Source of the DNA: Xenophilus sp003671765
GTDB lineage: Bacteria > Pseudomonadota > Gammaproteobacteria > Burkholderiales > Burkholderiaceae_C
Direction of reading: 5' to 3'
NCBI GenBank assembly: GCA_051414805.1
Contig: CP166702.1
Location: 1,736,001-1,800,000, forward strand
Length of the DNA: 64,000 nt
This document shows positions 19,262 to 26,835 of this stretch, piece by piece. The notes under the pieces were generated by a model. It was not told the origin of the DNA and made no database searches. It saw only the letters and a program-made list of their open reading frames with translations. Numbering within the stretch: the stretch's first letter is position 1; each line of letters opens with the position of its first letter. The position numbers and the translations under genes are program-made.

Positions 19262-20326
19262 ATGCACACCAACTTTGATGCTTTCGACTGGGCCTCGCTA
19301 CACGAACGCTACTTGCCGCGGCCGCAGTTTGGCCCGATCGAGTCTCCCTTGACCGATTCGGACATCCACGAGCCAGCGGTCTTCCAAGAGCTGCAGGCGC
19401 TGGACAGCCTTCAAAATTGGGACGGCTTCGCGCGTCGTGCGCGCGAGGAACAACGCCAGCCCCGGGGCACACTTCTCCCGTCGTGGTCCGAGGTTGCGGC
19501 ATCTCTGCGCCGCCTTTCCGAGGTGCGCGATCTCTTGACGCAACGTCCGCCGGCTCTCACGTTCCTGGAGACTCACCGACTCCACCCGGGCACTGCACAC
19601 CTGCTGCGCTGCGCAGAGCGAGTGGCGCTGTGGGAAGACAAGGTTTGGATCGAGCAGCTTGCCGGTGAAACAACTGGCACGAGCGACTACCTTGGCTTGC
19701 GTTGGAGCCAGTTTGCTACTGCTGTGCAGGACACGGACCTGGACGAGCTCCTGCGCGCTTCCGATCAGAATGACCAACGCGCGTTCGATCTGGCCGCGCG
19801 GGCGACCAGCGAGGTCAATCAGGCCTTTCATCGAAGTGCGCGCAACTCGGTCTTATGGATAGAGTGCGGGTTCATACGGTACCTTCCGTCGGCTACCTGG
19901 GCTTTCCAGGACAACGCCCAAGCGCGTGAGCGCGTGCTTGAGTTGAGCAACTCCTTCTTGTTGGCAGTGCAGTCGGTGTACGGAAGCGCCCTCACCGGGG
20001 CCCTGCTGCGCCCAGATTTCAGCTACATCCTCGGGCACCGATTCACGTTCGTCGTACTCCTTGAAGACCGCGGAGGATTCCACGACCACCAGCAGTGCGA
20101 AACCCTGGGCCTCCTATGGAACAAGGAGAGCAGGGGGACAGGTTGCTTCTTCAACCACAACCTGCACAAGCGTTGGAGCCCGCGAGCCATTGGTGTGATC
20201 AGTGCCGGCCATCAGTCTGGACGCCAGGCTTTGGAGGCGAGGGTCACCAGTCTCATGCTGGCGGATCGTCACATGCACTACCCAACAGAACAGGGGTTCC
20301 CGGGACTCTGGACACGACACGTGTAG
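19262..20326 (+). CDS. Unknown protein, distant Gp2/YagK-YfjJ-like, lacks HUH histidine pair
   Basis: The 354-residue protein has a helical N-terminal half and a C-terminal half that follows the same order as the Gp2-like protein at 15332. It has SVLWIECGFIRYLPSATW, a helical stretch, LTGALLRPDFSYILGHRFTFVVLLED, GLLWNKESRGTGCFFNHN and SLMLADRHMHY. The position of HIH in the Gp2-like protein is occupied by His259-Arg-Phe261, so only one histidine remains. The next gene has the same C-terminal pattern. A catalytically dead or altered initiator-like protein is one reading; the similarity was judged by eye. Confidence 0.6.
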   Translation: MHTNFDAFDWASLHERYLPRPQFGPIESPLTDSDIHEPAVFQELQALDSLQNWDGFARRAREEQRQPRGTLLPSWSEVAASLRRLSEVRDLLTQRPPALTFLETHRLHPGTAHLLRCAERVALWEDKVWIEQLAGETTGTSDYLGLRWSQFATAVQDTDLDELLRASDQNDQRAFDLAARATSEVNQAFHRSARNSVLWIECGFIRYLPSATWAFQDNAQARERVLELSNSFLLAVQSVYGSALTGALLRPDFSYILGHRFTFVVLLEDRGGFHDHQQCETLGLLWNKESRGTGCFFNHNLHKRWSPRAIGVISAGHQSGRQALEARVTSLMLADRHMHYPTEQGFPGLWTRHV

Positions 20327-20446
20327 TCGGAATCGTTCTGCGCAACGCCACTTGGATGACGACGGAGCGTTCCTGCATCGCATTAACAGGAGCTGGGTGA
20401 CGCTGAGGAGATCGCGTGTCATCCGGCCCAAAATGGAACTACCACC

Positions 20447-21532
20447 ATGAAGATGGAACACGACGTGGGCGACGTGCTGCCATGGCACGATCTCGCCTCG
20501 TTTGAGCCCGACAAGCGCGAGTGGGCCTTGCTGATGGCTCACTATTGCCGGCGAGACAGGGTCGATCATGAGGAACATGCCGCTCGTTACGGCGATTCCA
20601 CCTTTCTGATCATGAGCGTGCGCTGGCAGCGGGAACTGTGCCAGCACCTGCTTCGCTTAACTTTCCGCATCCCTGAGGGCTGGGGCGAGCAGGAGTGGGA
20701 TGCTGAAGACGATCTCACGACGCTGTCATGGATCGACCACGCGCCAATGCACACCACTCCGTCCACCGAGCGGCACAGTTTTGACGCATACGCGTCTTTG
20801 ATCTCGCAGCGTGCTGTTGAGCTGGGGCTGATGGATACTGGGATCACTGCAGACGATGAGAACATGCTTCCGACCGGCAAGTATGTACCGCTGTTCCGAG
20901 AACTGGTCGATCATGTGTGTGCGCAGGGACGCTCGGAGGACTTCCTCCGAGAGGAGGCGAAGCGGGTCGCCGACTCCAACGAAAAGGCCGCTCGCGCAGC
21001 CAATTTGCTGAACTCGGTGTTGGCCGGCACGCCGAAGGTCTTTGTAGTCGGCGTGCGGCTCGGCTATGCGCGTCGTGGGCAGGCAGATCCGGCAAGATGG
21101 CCTCGCTCAGCAGAGGGAGATGGGCGAGCATTCGGATTTGCTGACCGCTATAGGCTTTATGCGCTTGAGCGCTTCTCCAACATACTTCTGGGGATGCAGA
21201 TCAAGGTGTATTTCAGTCCCGATGCGGGCTACCGATTCAGCGTCATCGCCTATGTCGACCCAGCCATTGCGGATTCGCCAGAGGAGGCGGCTGCCCAGAT
21301 CGGAAGGTTGTGGGTCGACCAAGTCATGTCCGGATGCGGCTGCTATTACAACCGGAACGCCGATCAAGGGTTTCTGAACGACGGCTTGGGCGTCCTCGAG
21401 CGCGCTAACAAGCGCGAGCGATCTGCGACGGAGCAGTTGGTCGAGTCGGAGTTCCTTTGCGACCGATACATGCGCTACGACCCGGGAGTGGCGATGTACT
21501 GGACACCTAGTGACGGCATGAGCTTCCTTTAA
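20447..21532 (+). CDS. Unknown protein, distant Gp2/YagK-YfjJ-like, lacks HUH histidine pair
   Basis: The 361-residue product resembles the preceding gene's product in its last 170 residues. It has KVFVVGVRLGYARRG at 197-211, a helix ending NILLGMQIKVYFSPDAGYRFSVIAYVDP, then IGRLWVDQVMSGCGCYYNRN and FLCDRYMRYDP. At the place of the HIH pair it has Tyr262-Arg-Phe264, so both histidines are gone. The N-terminal 190 residues are mostly helical and unrelated to anything I know. It lies 120 bp after the paralogue on the same strand. Confidence 0.6.
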   Translation: MKMEHDVGDVLPWHDLASFEPDKREWALLMAHYCRRDRVDHEEHAARYGDSTFLIMSVRWQRELCQHLLRLTFRIPEGWGEQEWDAEDDLTTLSWIDHAPMHTTPSTERHSFDAYASLISQRAVELGLMDTGITADDENMLPTGKYVPLFRELVDHVCAQGRSEDFLREEAKRVADSNEKAARAANLLNSVLAGTPKVFVVGVRLGYARRGQADPARWPRSAEGDGRAFGFADRYRLYALERFSNILLGMQIKVYFSPDAGYRFSVIAYVDPAIADSPEEAAAQIGRLWVDQVMSGCGCYYNRNADQGFLNDGLGVLERANKRERSATEQLVESEFLCDRYMRYDPGVAMYWTPSDGMSFL

Positions 21533-21663
21533 CGGACGTTCTGGGCCGAAGGCCTGAGCAGACCTAGATTGGCTCTAGGCAAGCCCGACGGGTTGTCTGC
21601 GAAACGATGACATACCTTGTTGGCGCTGGAAAATGGCGATCGATTGCGGACACAATAGCGGGC

Positions 21664-22125
21664 ATGACAAACATCGCATCAGCTTTGAAGGCCGAGATAG
21701 CGCGAGTCGCGCGCAAGGAGATCCGAGCAGAGATCGAGACCTTGAAGAAGGCGTCGACGAAGCAGCGCCACGCGATCGCCGATCTTCGTCGAGAAATTGC
21801 TGAACTTCAGCGCTTCGCGAAGCGGTCACGGAGCGAGCGGGAATCTGCTTCTGCCGCGCCGGGGAGCGCCGATGGGAATCGGCCTGTATCAATGCATGGC
21901 GATGGAACGCCTCGGAGATTCAGTGCAGCGCGCCTCGGGGCGCATCGAGCAAAACTCGGGTTTCCGGCGGCCGACTATGGCAAGCTTGTGGGAGTGAGCG
22001 GTGCGACCATTTACAACTGGGAGCAGGGAAAAGGGCGTCCAAAGCCAGCACAGGTCCAGGAGTTAGGGGCGTTAAAGTTGGTCTCGCCGACCGCTCTTCG
22101 TGAGCGCCTTACGTCTTCGACTTAG
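21664..22125 (+). CDS. XRE-type helix-turn-helix protein with N-terminal coiled coil
   Basis: The 153-residue protein has an N-terminal charged helix (about 5-60, Lys/Arg/Glu-rich, coiled-coil-like), a disordered Ser/Gly linker, and a C-terminal XRE helix-turn-helix: DYGKLVGVSGATIYNWEQGKGRP. ATG 21664 was preferred to an in-phase ATG at 21607, whose extra residues are atypical. It is probably a DNA-binding regulator of the preceding island genes. The IS element begins 67 bp after it. Confidence 0.75.
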   Translation: MTNIASALKAEIARVARKEIRAEIETLKKASTKQRHAIADLRREIAELQRFAKRSRSERESASAAPGSADGNRPVSMHGDGTPRRFSAARLGAHRAKLGFPAADYGKLVGVSGATIYNWEQGKGRPKPAQVQELGALKLVSPTALRERLTSST

Positions 22126-22192
22126 CGACACCGAAGGGCGGCTATGCAGCGCAAGCCCACGGTCGGGTCATCCTCTCAAATGGGCCGCTCTC

Positions 22193-22212
22193 GGCCGAGG
22201 CTGTGTGAAAAC
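22193..22212 (+). repeat. IS left terminal inverted repeat
   Basis: GGCCGAGGCTGTGTGAAAAC pairs with the right end at 23864-23883, 19 of 20 positions. Confidence 0.85.
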
Positions 22213-22270
22213 CCTTCCCCATACGCCCTCTCAAAAATAAGATCAGGTCACCCGTTCAAGCGAGGTGCCC

Positions 22271-23719
22271 ATGAAGCGATTCATCGAAGGCGAGTCCCGC
22301 GAGCAAGTCACCTTGCTGCCCGAGTGCCTTGACGACTATATCGGCCAGGACAACCCGGTGCGCGTCGTCGATGCTTTCGTCGAGGAGCTCGATCTTCTCG
22401 CCCTGGGCTTCCGCGGCGCAGACCCCGCAGCCACCGGCCGTCCCGCGTATCACCCCGGCGTTCTGCTCAAGCTCTACATCTACGGGTACCTCAATCGCAT
22501 TCAGTCGAGCCGGCGCCTGGAGCGCGAAGCCCAACGCAACGTCGAGCTCATGTGGCTCACCGGCCGTCTGGCCCCGGACTTCAAGACCATCGCCGACTTC
22601 CGCCATTACAACGGCGCCGGCATCCGCAACGTCTGCAAGCGCTTCATCGGCCTGTGCCGTGACCTGAAGCTCTTCTCTCAGGCCATCGTGGCCATCGATG
22701 GCAGCAAATTCAAAGCCGTCAACAGCCGCGACGCCAACTTCACCCCGGGCAAGGTCGACGCACGCCAGCGTCAGATCGAGCAGAGCATCCAGCGCTACCT
22801 CGATGCTCTGGAGACTGCTGACCGCACCCAGCCGGCAGAAGTTGAAGCCAAGACCGAGCGACTGACGGACAAGATCCGCAAGCTGCGCGAGCAGATGCGT
22901 CAACTGGACGAGACCCGGGAACAACTGAAGGACGAGCCCGACGGTCAGCGCTCCACCACCGATCCCGATGCCCGGTCGATGAACTCACAGGCCAAGGGCA
23001 CGGGCATGGTGGGCTACAACGTACAGACGGCGGTCGATGCCAAATACCACCTCATCGTGGCGCACGAGGTCACCAACATCGGCAACGACCGGGCACAGCT
23101 GAGCAAGATGGCCAAGGCGGCGCGCGAGGCCATGGGCACCAGGAAGCTGCAGGCCTTCGCCGATCGTGGCTACTTCAATGGCGTCGAGCTCAAGGCCTGC
23201 GAGGAAGCGGGCATCACGACCTACGTGCCCAGGCCGATGACTTCCGGGGCCAAGGCCGCGGGGCGGTTCGACAAGAGCGACTTCATCTACATCGCCAAGG
23301 ACGACGAATACCAGTGTCCGGCCGGCGAACGCGCCATCTATCGGTTCACCACGCAGGAGAAGAACGGGCTGAACGCGCATTTGTACTGGACCGGTGCCTG
23401 CCCCACATGCCCGATCAAAGGCCAGTGCACGACAGGCGACTACAGGCGCATCCGCCGCTGGGAGCACGAAGAAGTGCTGGAGCGCGTGCAGCAGCGACTG
23501 GACAAGAAGCTCGATGCCATGACCCTGCGACGGCGCACCGTGGAGCACGTGTTCGGAACGCTCAAGCACTGGATGGGCTCGACGCACTTCCTGACGAAGA
23601 CGCTGGCGCATGTGGGCACCGAGATGAGTCTGCACGTGCTGGCGTACAACCTCAAGCGGGTGATGCGGATTCTGGGGATGGCCAGGACGATGAAGGCGAT
23701 GCGCTTGGTAGGGGTGTGA
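22271..23719 (+). CDS. IS1182-family transposase
   Basis: The 482-residue transposase has the family's N-terminal domain (YHPGVLLKLYIYGYLNRIQSSR as broken words), DFKTIADFR, an AIDGSKFKAVNS segment with the first catalytic Asp, ADRGYFNG with the second, and a C-terminal RRRTVEHVFGTLKHWMG with the Glu of the DDE triad. A central coiled coil lies about 160-220, followed by a Cys cluster CPTCPIKGQC. ATG 22271 has a GAGG upstream; a GTG at 22265 is an alternative. No frameshift is seen. Confidence 0.95.
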   Translation: MKRFIEGESREQVTLLPECLDDYIGQDNPVRVVDAFVEELDLLALGFRGADPAATGRPAYHPGVLLKLYIYGYLNRIQSSRRLEREAQRNVELMWLTGRLAPDFKTIADFRHYNGAGIRNVCKRFIGLCRDLKLFSQAIVAIDGSKFKAVNSRDANFTPGKVDARQRQIEQSIQRYLDALETADRTQPAEVEAKTERLTDKIRKLREQMRQLDETREQLKDEPDGQRSTTDPDARSMNSQAKGTGMVGYNVQTAVDAKYHLIVAHEVTNIGNDRAQLSKMAKAAREAMGTRKLQAFADRGYFNGVELKACEEAGITTYVPRPMTSGAKAAGRFDKSDFIYIAKDDEYQCPAGERAIYRFTTQEKNGLNAHLYWTGACPTCPIKGQCTTGDYRRIRRWEHEEVLERVQQRLDKKLDAMTLRRRTVEHVFGTLKHWMGSTHFLTKTLAHVGTEMSLHVLAYNLKRVMRILGMARTMKAMRLVGV

Positions 23720-23863
23720 GCCTTCTTCAACGCATCAGCTCTTGTGCAGCGCATCGAATGCCTGCAAAACCCTCACACACACGAAACAAGACCGTCGGAA
23801 CGCTTGACACGCCGTCAGAGCTCTGCAGCCGCGATGCTTCGGCATACTGGATGCATCGCCGAC

Positions 23864-23883
23864 GTTTCCACACAGCCTCGGCC
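23864..23883 (-). repeat. IS right terminal inverted repeat
   Basis: The plus-strand sequence GTTTCCACACAGCCTCGGCC is the inverted copy of the left end with one mismatch (G for A). Confidence 0.85.
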
Positions 23884-23972
23884 ATTAGCGGACCTAGCGC
23901 TATGTCGGCTTCCGATTGCCAGTTTGTAACCTGCAGAGTTCAGATGTCGCAGGGCCCTGCTATCCTGCCCCT

Positions 23973-24245
23973 ATGCGTGTCCTTCTTGGCGTCGTCCTTG
24001 CTCTGCTATTCGCTGTTCATACAGCGAACGCGGCAAGCCCGCGCCCGCTCGACTGCTGTGAAGAGATGTGCGTCGACGTTTACTGCGTTGCCACCAGCTG
24101 CGCTGCTTGTCCGCCTCTAGCCTTGCCTGCAACGCCGCGCAAGCACCTGTTCTCGGCGCTCGACCATGTCGCGCCTGCACCTTCTTTGATGGTCCTGCCC
24201 AGAAGGATCGAGGACATCTGGCGGCCTCCATGGCAACTCGTCTGA
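23973..24245 (+). CDS. Small exported Cys-rich protein at start of copper cluster
   Basis: ATG 23973 gives 90 residues with a clear signal peptide (residues 1-20, ending TANA). The mature part has CCEEMCVDVYC and CAAC, eight cysteines in 20 residues, then an unstructured tail ending IEDIWRPPW. Small secreted proteins with such an IWRPP end occur next to metal efflux genes. The cysteines suggest periplasmic metal binding. An in-phase ATG at 23916 would bury the signal peptide and is unlikely. Confidence 0.7.
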   Translation: MRVLLGVVLALLFAVHTANAASPRPLDCCEEMCVDVYCVATSCAACPPLALPATPRKHLFSALDHVAPAPSLMVLPRRIEDIWRPPWQLV

Positions 24246-24279
24246 CTCCTCTTCTTCGTCAATTCAATCAAGGATCAAT

Positions 24280-24399
24280 ATGAAAAAGCTACTTGCCATT
24301 TTTGCCTTCGTGCTCGCCTCAGGCGCAGCCGTCGCCGCAGCGCCCTGCTGCGATGGCGACGACTGCTGCGACGAGGTGACGATGCCTTGCTGCGAGTAA
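24280..24399 (+). CDS. 39-aa exported peptide with three Cys-Cys pairs
   Basis: A very short gene with an AAGGATCA ribosome site region. It encodes a Lys-Lys plus hydrophobic signal peptide (1-about 21) and a mature tail of some 18 residues with cysteine pairs at 23-24, 29-30 and 37-38 between acidic residues. It lies 35 bp after the previous Cys-rich gene and is followed by a strong terminator, so it is a real transcription unit end. The tail looks like a minimal periplasmic copper or other soft-metal ligand. I know no name for it. Confidence 0.75.
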   Translation: MKKLLAIFAFVLASGAAVAAAPCCDGDDCCDEVTMPCCE

Positions 24400-24434
24400 G
24401 CAGCAGGCGAGCCAGCTAGGCTGGTTCACCAAAA

Positions 24435-24461
24435 GGCTGGCACGGGTGCCAGCCTTTTTTT
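24435..24461 (+). terminator. Rho-independent terminator
   Basis: GGCTGGCAC and GTGCCAGCC pair perfectly over nine bases around GG, followed by TTTTTTT. It ends the two-gene Cys-rich unit 36 bases after the 39-aa gene. Confidence 0.92.
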
Positions 24462-24564
24462 CGCCATCCGGGAAGTGGAACGGAGCCAGCGTCGCGTGCA
24501 GTTTGTAGTGACTTCAGGCTCAGCGGCTACCAATCGGCAAGCCTGCCCCTTTACAATTTCAGCC

Positions 24565-24957
24565 ATGGTCAGCTTTCGCGCGATCCTGCTGTGGCTCATG
24601 ATGCTTGCGGTGCCCTTTCAGGCATACGCGGCGGCAGCCATGGTGATCTGCGGGCCGGCCCCGAGTGGAGCAGCGGAGGTCAGTGCAACGACTGCCGACG
24701 TGGGCCACAGTCACGCCGCTGTGGCTGACGACCATCATCACGATGGTCACTCTGTGTCGAACGCCGACGTTGGGGCAGGTGACCACCATGATGCCGACCA
24801 CAAATGTGGGAACTGCGCGCCTTGTCATGCCGTCGGCCTCACGCCTTCGATTGCTCTGCTCGATGCACCTGGCCTGCCTCAGGCCGATCTTGTAGAGCCC
24901 CTCTACCCGCTGGCGTCCGTCTCGCCCAGCGTTCCTCACAAACCTCCTCGTGCGTAA
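24565..24957 (+). CDS. His-rich DUF2946-type exported protein
   Basis: The 130-residue protein has an N-terminal hydrophobic helix (MVSFRAILLWLMMLAVPFQ region) acting as signal or anchor. Then come a His/Asp-rich segment with DDHHHDGHS and DHHDADHKCGNCAPCH, and a short C-terminal part. The CxxCxxCH-like end and histidines suggest metal binding in the periplasm. The layout is like the DUF2946 / CzcI-type small proteins found at the head of efflux operons. It lies about 120 bp before the next copper gene. Confidence 0.72.
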   Translation: MVSFRAILLWLMMLAVPFQAYAAAAMVICGPAPSGAAEVSATTADVGHSHAAVADDHHHDGHSVSNADVGAGDHHDADHKCGNCAPCHAVGLTPSIALLDAPGLPQADLVEPLYPLASVSPSVPHKPPRA

Positions 24958-25077
24958 TCGCGCCTGACGCACGACAGCTTGGCTGTCGGCGTGTGGACGC
25001 GCATGTTTCGCTTTTGTCTTCGCTCGCCCGAAAGGGCCACGCGGAGGCACTTCGTTCATGAACATCGTGAGGATCCC

Positions 25078-25401
25078 ATGTTCACTTTATCGCCAGTCCA
25101 TCGGCTGGCAAGCTTGACCGCCTTCGTGGCATTAACAGCTGGCGCGCAAACCGCGCCCGCGCCTGCGTCGACGCCTGTGCCGAACCAACCGGCACCTCCC
25201 TACCACTCGGCCATGGAGGGCTATAAAGCGTTTGCTGACGAGAAGCCCGTGCCCTGGGCAGCCGCCAATGCGACCGTCGACCAGCGCGGTGGCTGGCGCG
25301 CCTATGCCAAGGAGGCCAGCGGCGACGGCCAGGACGACAGGTCCGTCCCCGCGCATGGCGCAACGCACACGATGCCAGCTGCGTCGGAGAAAAAACCATG
25401 A
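25078..25401 (+). CDS. Small exported protein upstream of TolC-type channel
   Basis: The 107-residue product has a signal peptide (about 1-24) and a Pro-rich stretch. A core reads GYKAFADEKPVPWAAAN followed by GGWRAYAKEA, a segment I associate with small proteins placed just before CusC-like channels in metal loci. The C-terminus is disordered. The stop overlaps the ATG of the channel gene (ATGA at 25398). Role unknown; co-translation implies a link with the channel. Confidence 0.7.
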   Translation: MFTLSPVHRLASLTAFVALTAGAQTAPAPASTPVPNQPAPPYHSAMEGYKAFADEKPVPWAAANATVDQRGGWRAYAKEASGDGQDDRSVPAHGATHTMPAASEKKP

Positions 25402-26819
25402 GCGCGTCGCTTCGCATGTCCTTTGTGGCAGCAGCGGCGGCCGTCCTGACGGGCTGCGCTTCGCTGGGAATTGACGACGCGGTCAAGGAGACCAACACCG
25501 CCGCCGCCGAATTCACCGGCGGAAAACTCGAGCTCAGCAGGACCAAGGATCAGCGCGATGCACGTGCGGCCGTGTCCGAAGAACTGCTCAGCAAGCCGTT
25601 GTCCCAGGATGGCGCCGTCCGCCTAGCCCTGGCCAATAGCCCGGCGCTTCAAGCCCTGATTGCCCAGAGCTGGTCGGAAATCTCTGTAGCCAACCAGGTT
25701 GGCAGCATCCCGAACCCGATTTTCAGTTTCGAGCGTCTGCGCCTCGGCGACGAGGTCGAGATCGGGCGGCTGCTGTCTTTCGGTCTGGTCGACGTGCTGC
25801 TCCTTCCCAAGCGGGTCTCGATGGCGCGCAGCCAAGCCGCCCAGGCCCAGGTCCAGCTCACCGGCACCGTGGTCGACCAGGTGACCCAGGTTCGCCAGGC
25901 CTGGGTGCGTGCTGTTGCGGCCCAGCAATCGGTTCAATACGCAGAGCAGGTTAAGCAGTCCGCCGAGGCGAGCGCCGAACTCGCACGCCGGATGCAGCTG
26001 GTGGGCAACTTCAGCAAGCTGCAGCGCGCCCGCCAGCAGGTGTTCTATGCGGATGCGACAACCCAGCTGGCTTCTGCCCGCCATGCCGTTGTCGCCTCAC
26101 GCGAAGAGCTTGTCCGCGCCCTTGGCCTGGACGACGCCCAGGCCGGCAAGCTCAAGCTGCCCGAGCGCCTTCCCGATCTGCCGAAGACCCCGCGCGACGC
26201 CCAGGCGATCGCCCAGGCGGCTGTCTCGCAGCGCCTGGACGTCCAGCAGGCACGCGCCCAGCTGGATCTGGCCGGGAAATCGCAAGGCATCAACCTCGTA
26301 TCCACGTTCATCGATGTCGAGGCTGGGGTTCGCCGCGACACCGTCTTCGACCGGGCCGAGGGCACGCGCAGCACAGGGCGCGGCTTCGAGCTGGACATCC
26401 GCTTGCCGCTCTTCGATTGGGGCACTTCGCAGCGCGAGGCGCTCAACGCCCAGTCGCTGGCTGCGGCCAACCGCTACGACGCCGCCGTGCGGGGCGCGAC
26501 ATCGCAGCTGCGCGAAGGCTACTCGGCTTACCGGACCGCCTACGACATCGCCCGGCACTACCGAGACGAGATCGTTCCTCTGCGCCAGGCGATGGCCGAC
26601 GAGAACGTGCTTCGCTACAACGGGATGCTGATCGGCGTGTTCGAGCTGCTGGCTGAAGCGCGCGACCAGGTCGCAGGCGTGACCAACGCGATCAACGCTC
26701 AGCAGCAGTTCTGGCTGGCCGACGCCGCCTTGGTGTCCACCCTGATGGGCCGTCCCCTCGCCACCACCTCTCCTGTCGCCAGCGCGGGCTCGCAGCCAGC
26801 TGCCGACGCAGGCCATTGA
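25398..26819 (+). CDS. TolC/CusC-type outer-membrane efflux lipoprotein
   Basis: The 473-residue protein has a lipobox (AVLTGC, about residue 18) and two repeats of the outer-membrane efflux protein family, with long heptad-rich helices (about 55-230 and 250-440). Such trimeric channels normally work with an RND pump and a membrane-fusion protein, but none is beside it; the nearest RND genes (czcB, czcA) are 21 kb away and have their own channel. It may serve another pump or help secrete oxidised copper. Confidence 0.87.
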   Translation: MSASLRMSFVAAAAAVLTGCASLGIDDAVKETNTAAAEFTGGKLELSRTKDQRDARAAVSEELLSKPLSQDGAVRLALANSPALQALIAQSWSEISVANQVGSIPNPIFSFERLRLGDEVEIGRLLSFGLVDVLLLPKRVSMARSQAAQAQVQLTGTVVDQVTQVRQAWVRAVAAQQSVQYAEQVKQSAEASAELARRMQLVGNFSKLQRARQQVFYADATTQLASARHAVVASREELVRALGLDDAQAGKLKLPERLPDLPKTPRDAQAIAQAAVSQRLDVQQARAQLDLAGKSQGINLVSTFIDVEAGVRRDTVFDRAEGTRSTGRGFELDIRLPLFDWGTSQREALNAQSLAAANRYDAAVRGATSQLREGYSAYRTAYDIARHYRDEIVPLRQAMADENVLRYNGMLIGVFELLAEARDQVAGVTNAINAQQQFWLADAALVSTLMGRPLATTSPVASAGSQPAADAGH

Positions 26820-26835
26820 GCCTCGGAAAAAACAC

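Larger units (their letters stand above)
22193..23883 (+). mobile_element. IS1182-family insertion sequence, complete
   Basis: A single transposase gene lies between 20-bp terminal inverted repeats: left GGCCGAGGCTGTGTGAAAAC (22193-22212) and right, as its complement, GTTTCCACACAGCCTCGGCC (23864-23883), with one mismatch. Length is 1691 bp. If the true ends are GGCTGTGTG, the element is 22199-23877. No clean target duplication is visible. It separates the unknown-gene island from the copper cluster and is probably still functional. Confidence 0.88.

Noticed and set aside
22193..23883. Target-site duplication of the IS element
   Set aside because: TCGGCC occurs on both sides of the shorter end definition but is not placed as an exact direct repeat; the outer flanks CTCTC and ATTAG do not match.
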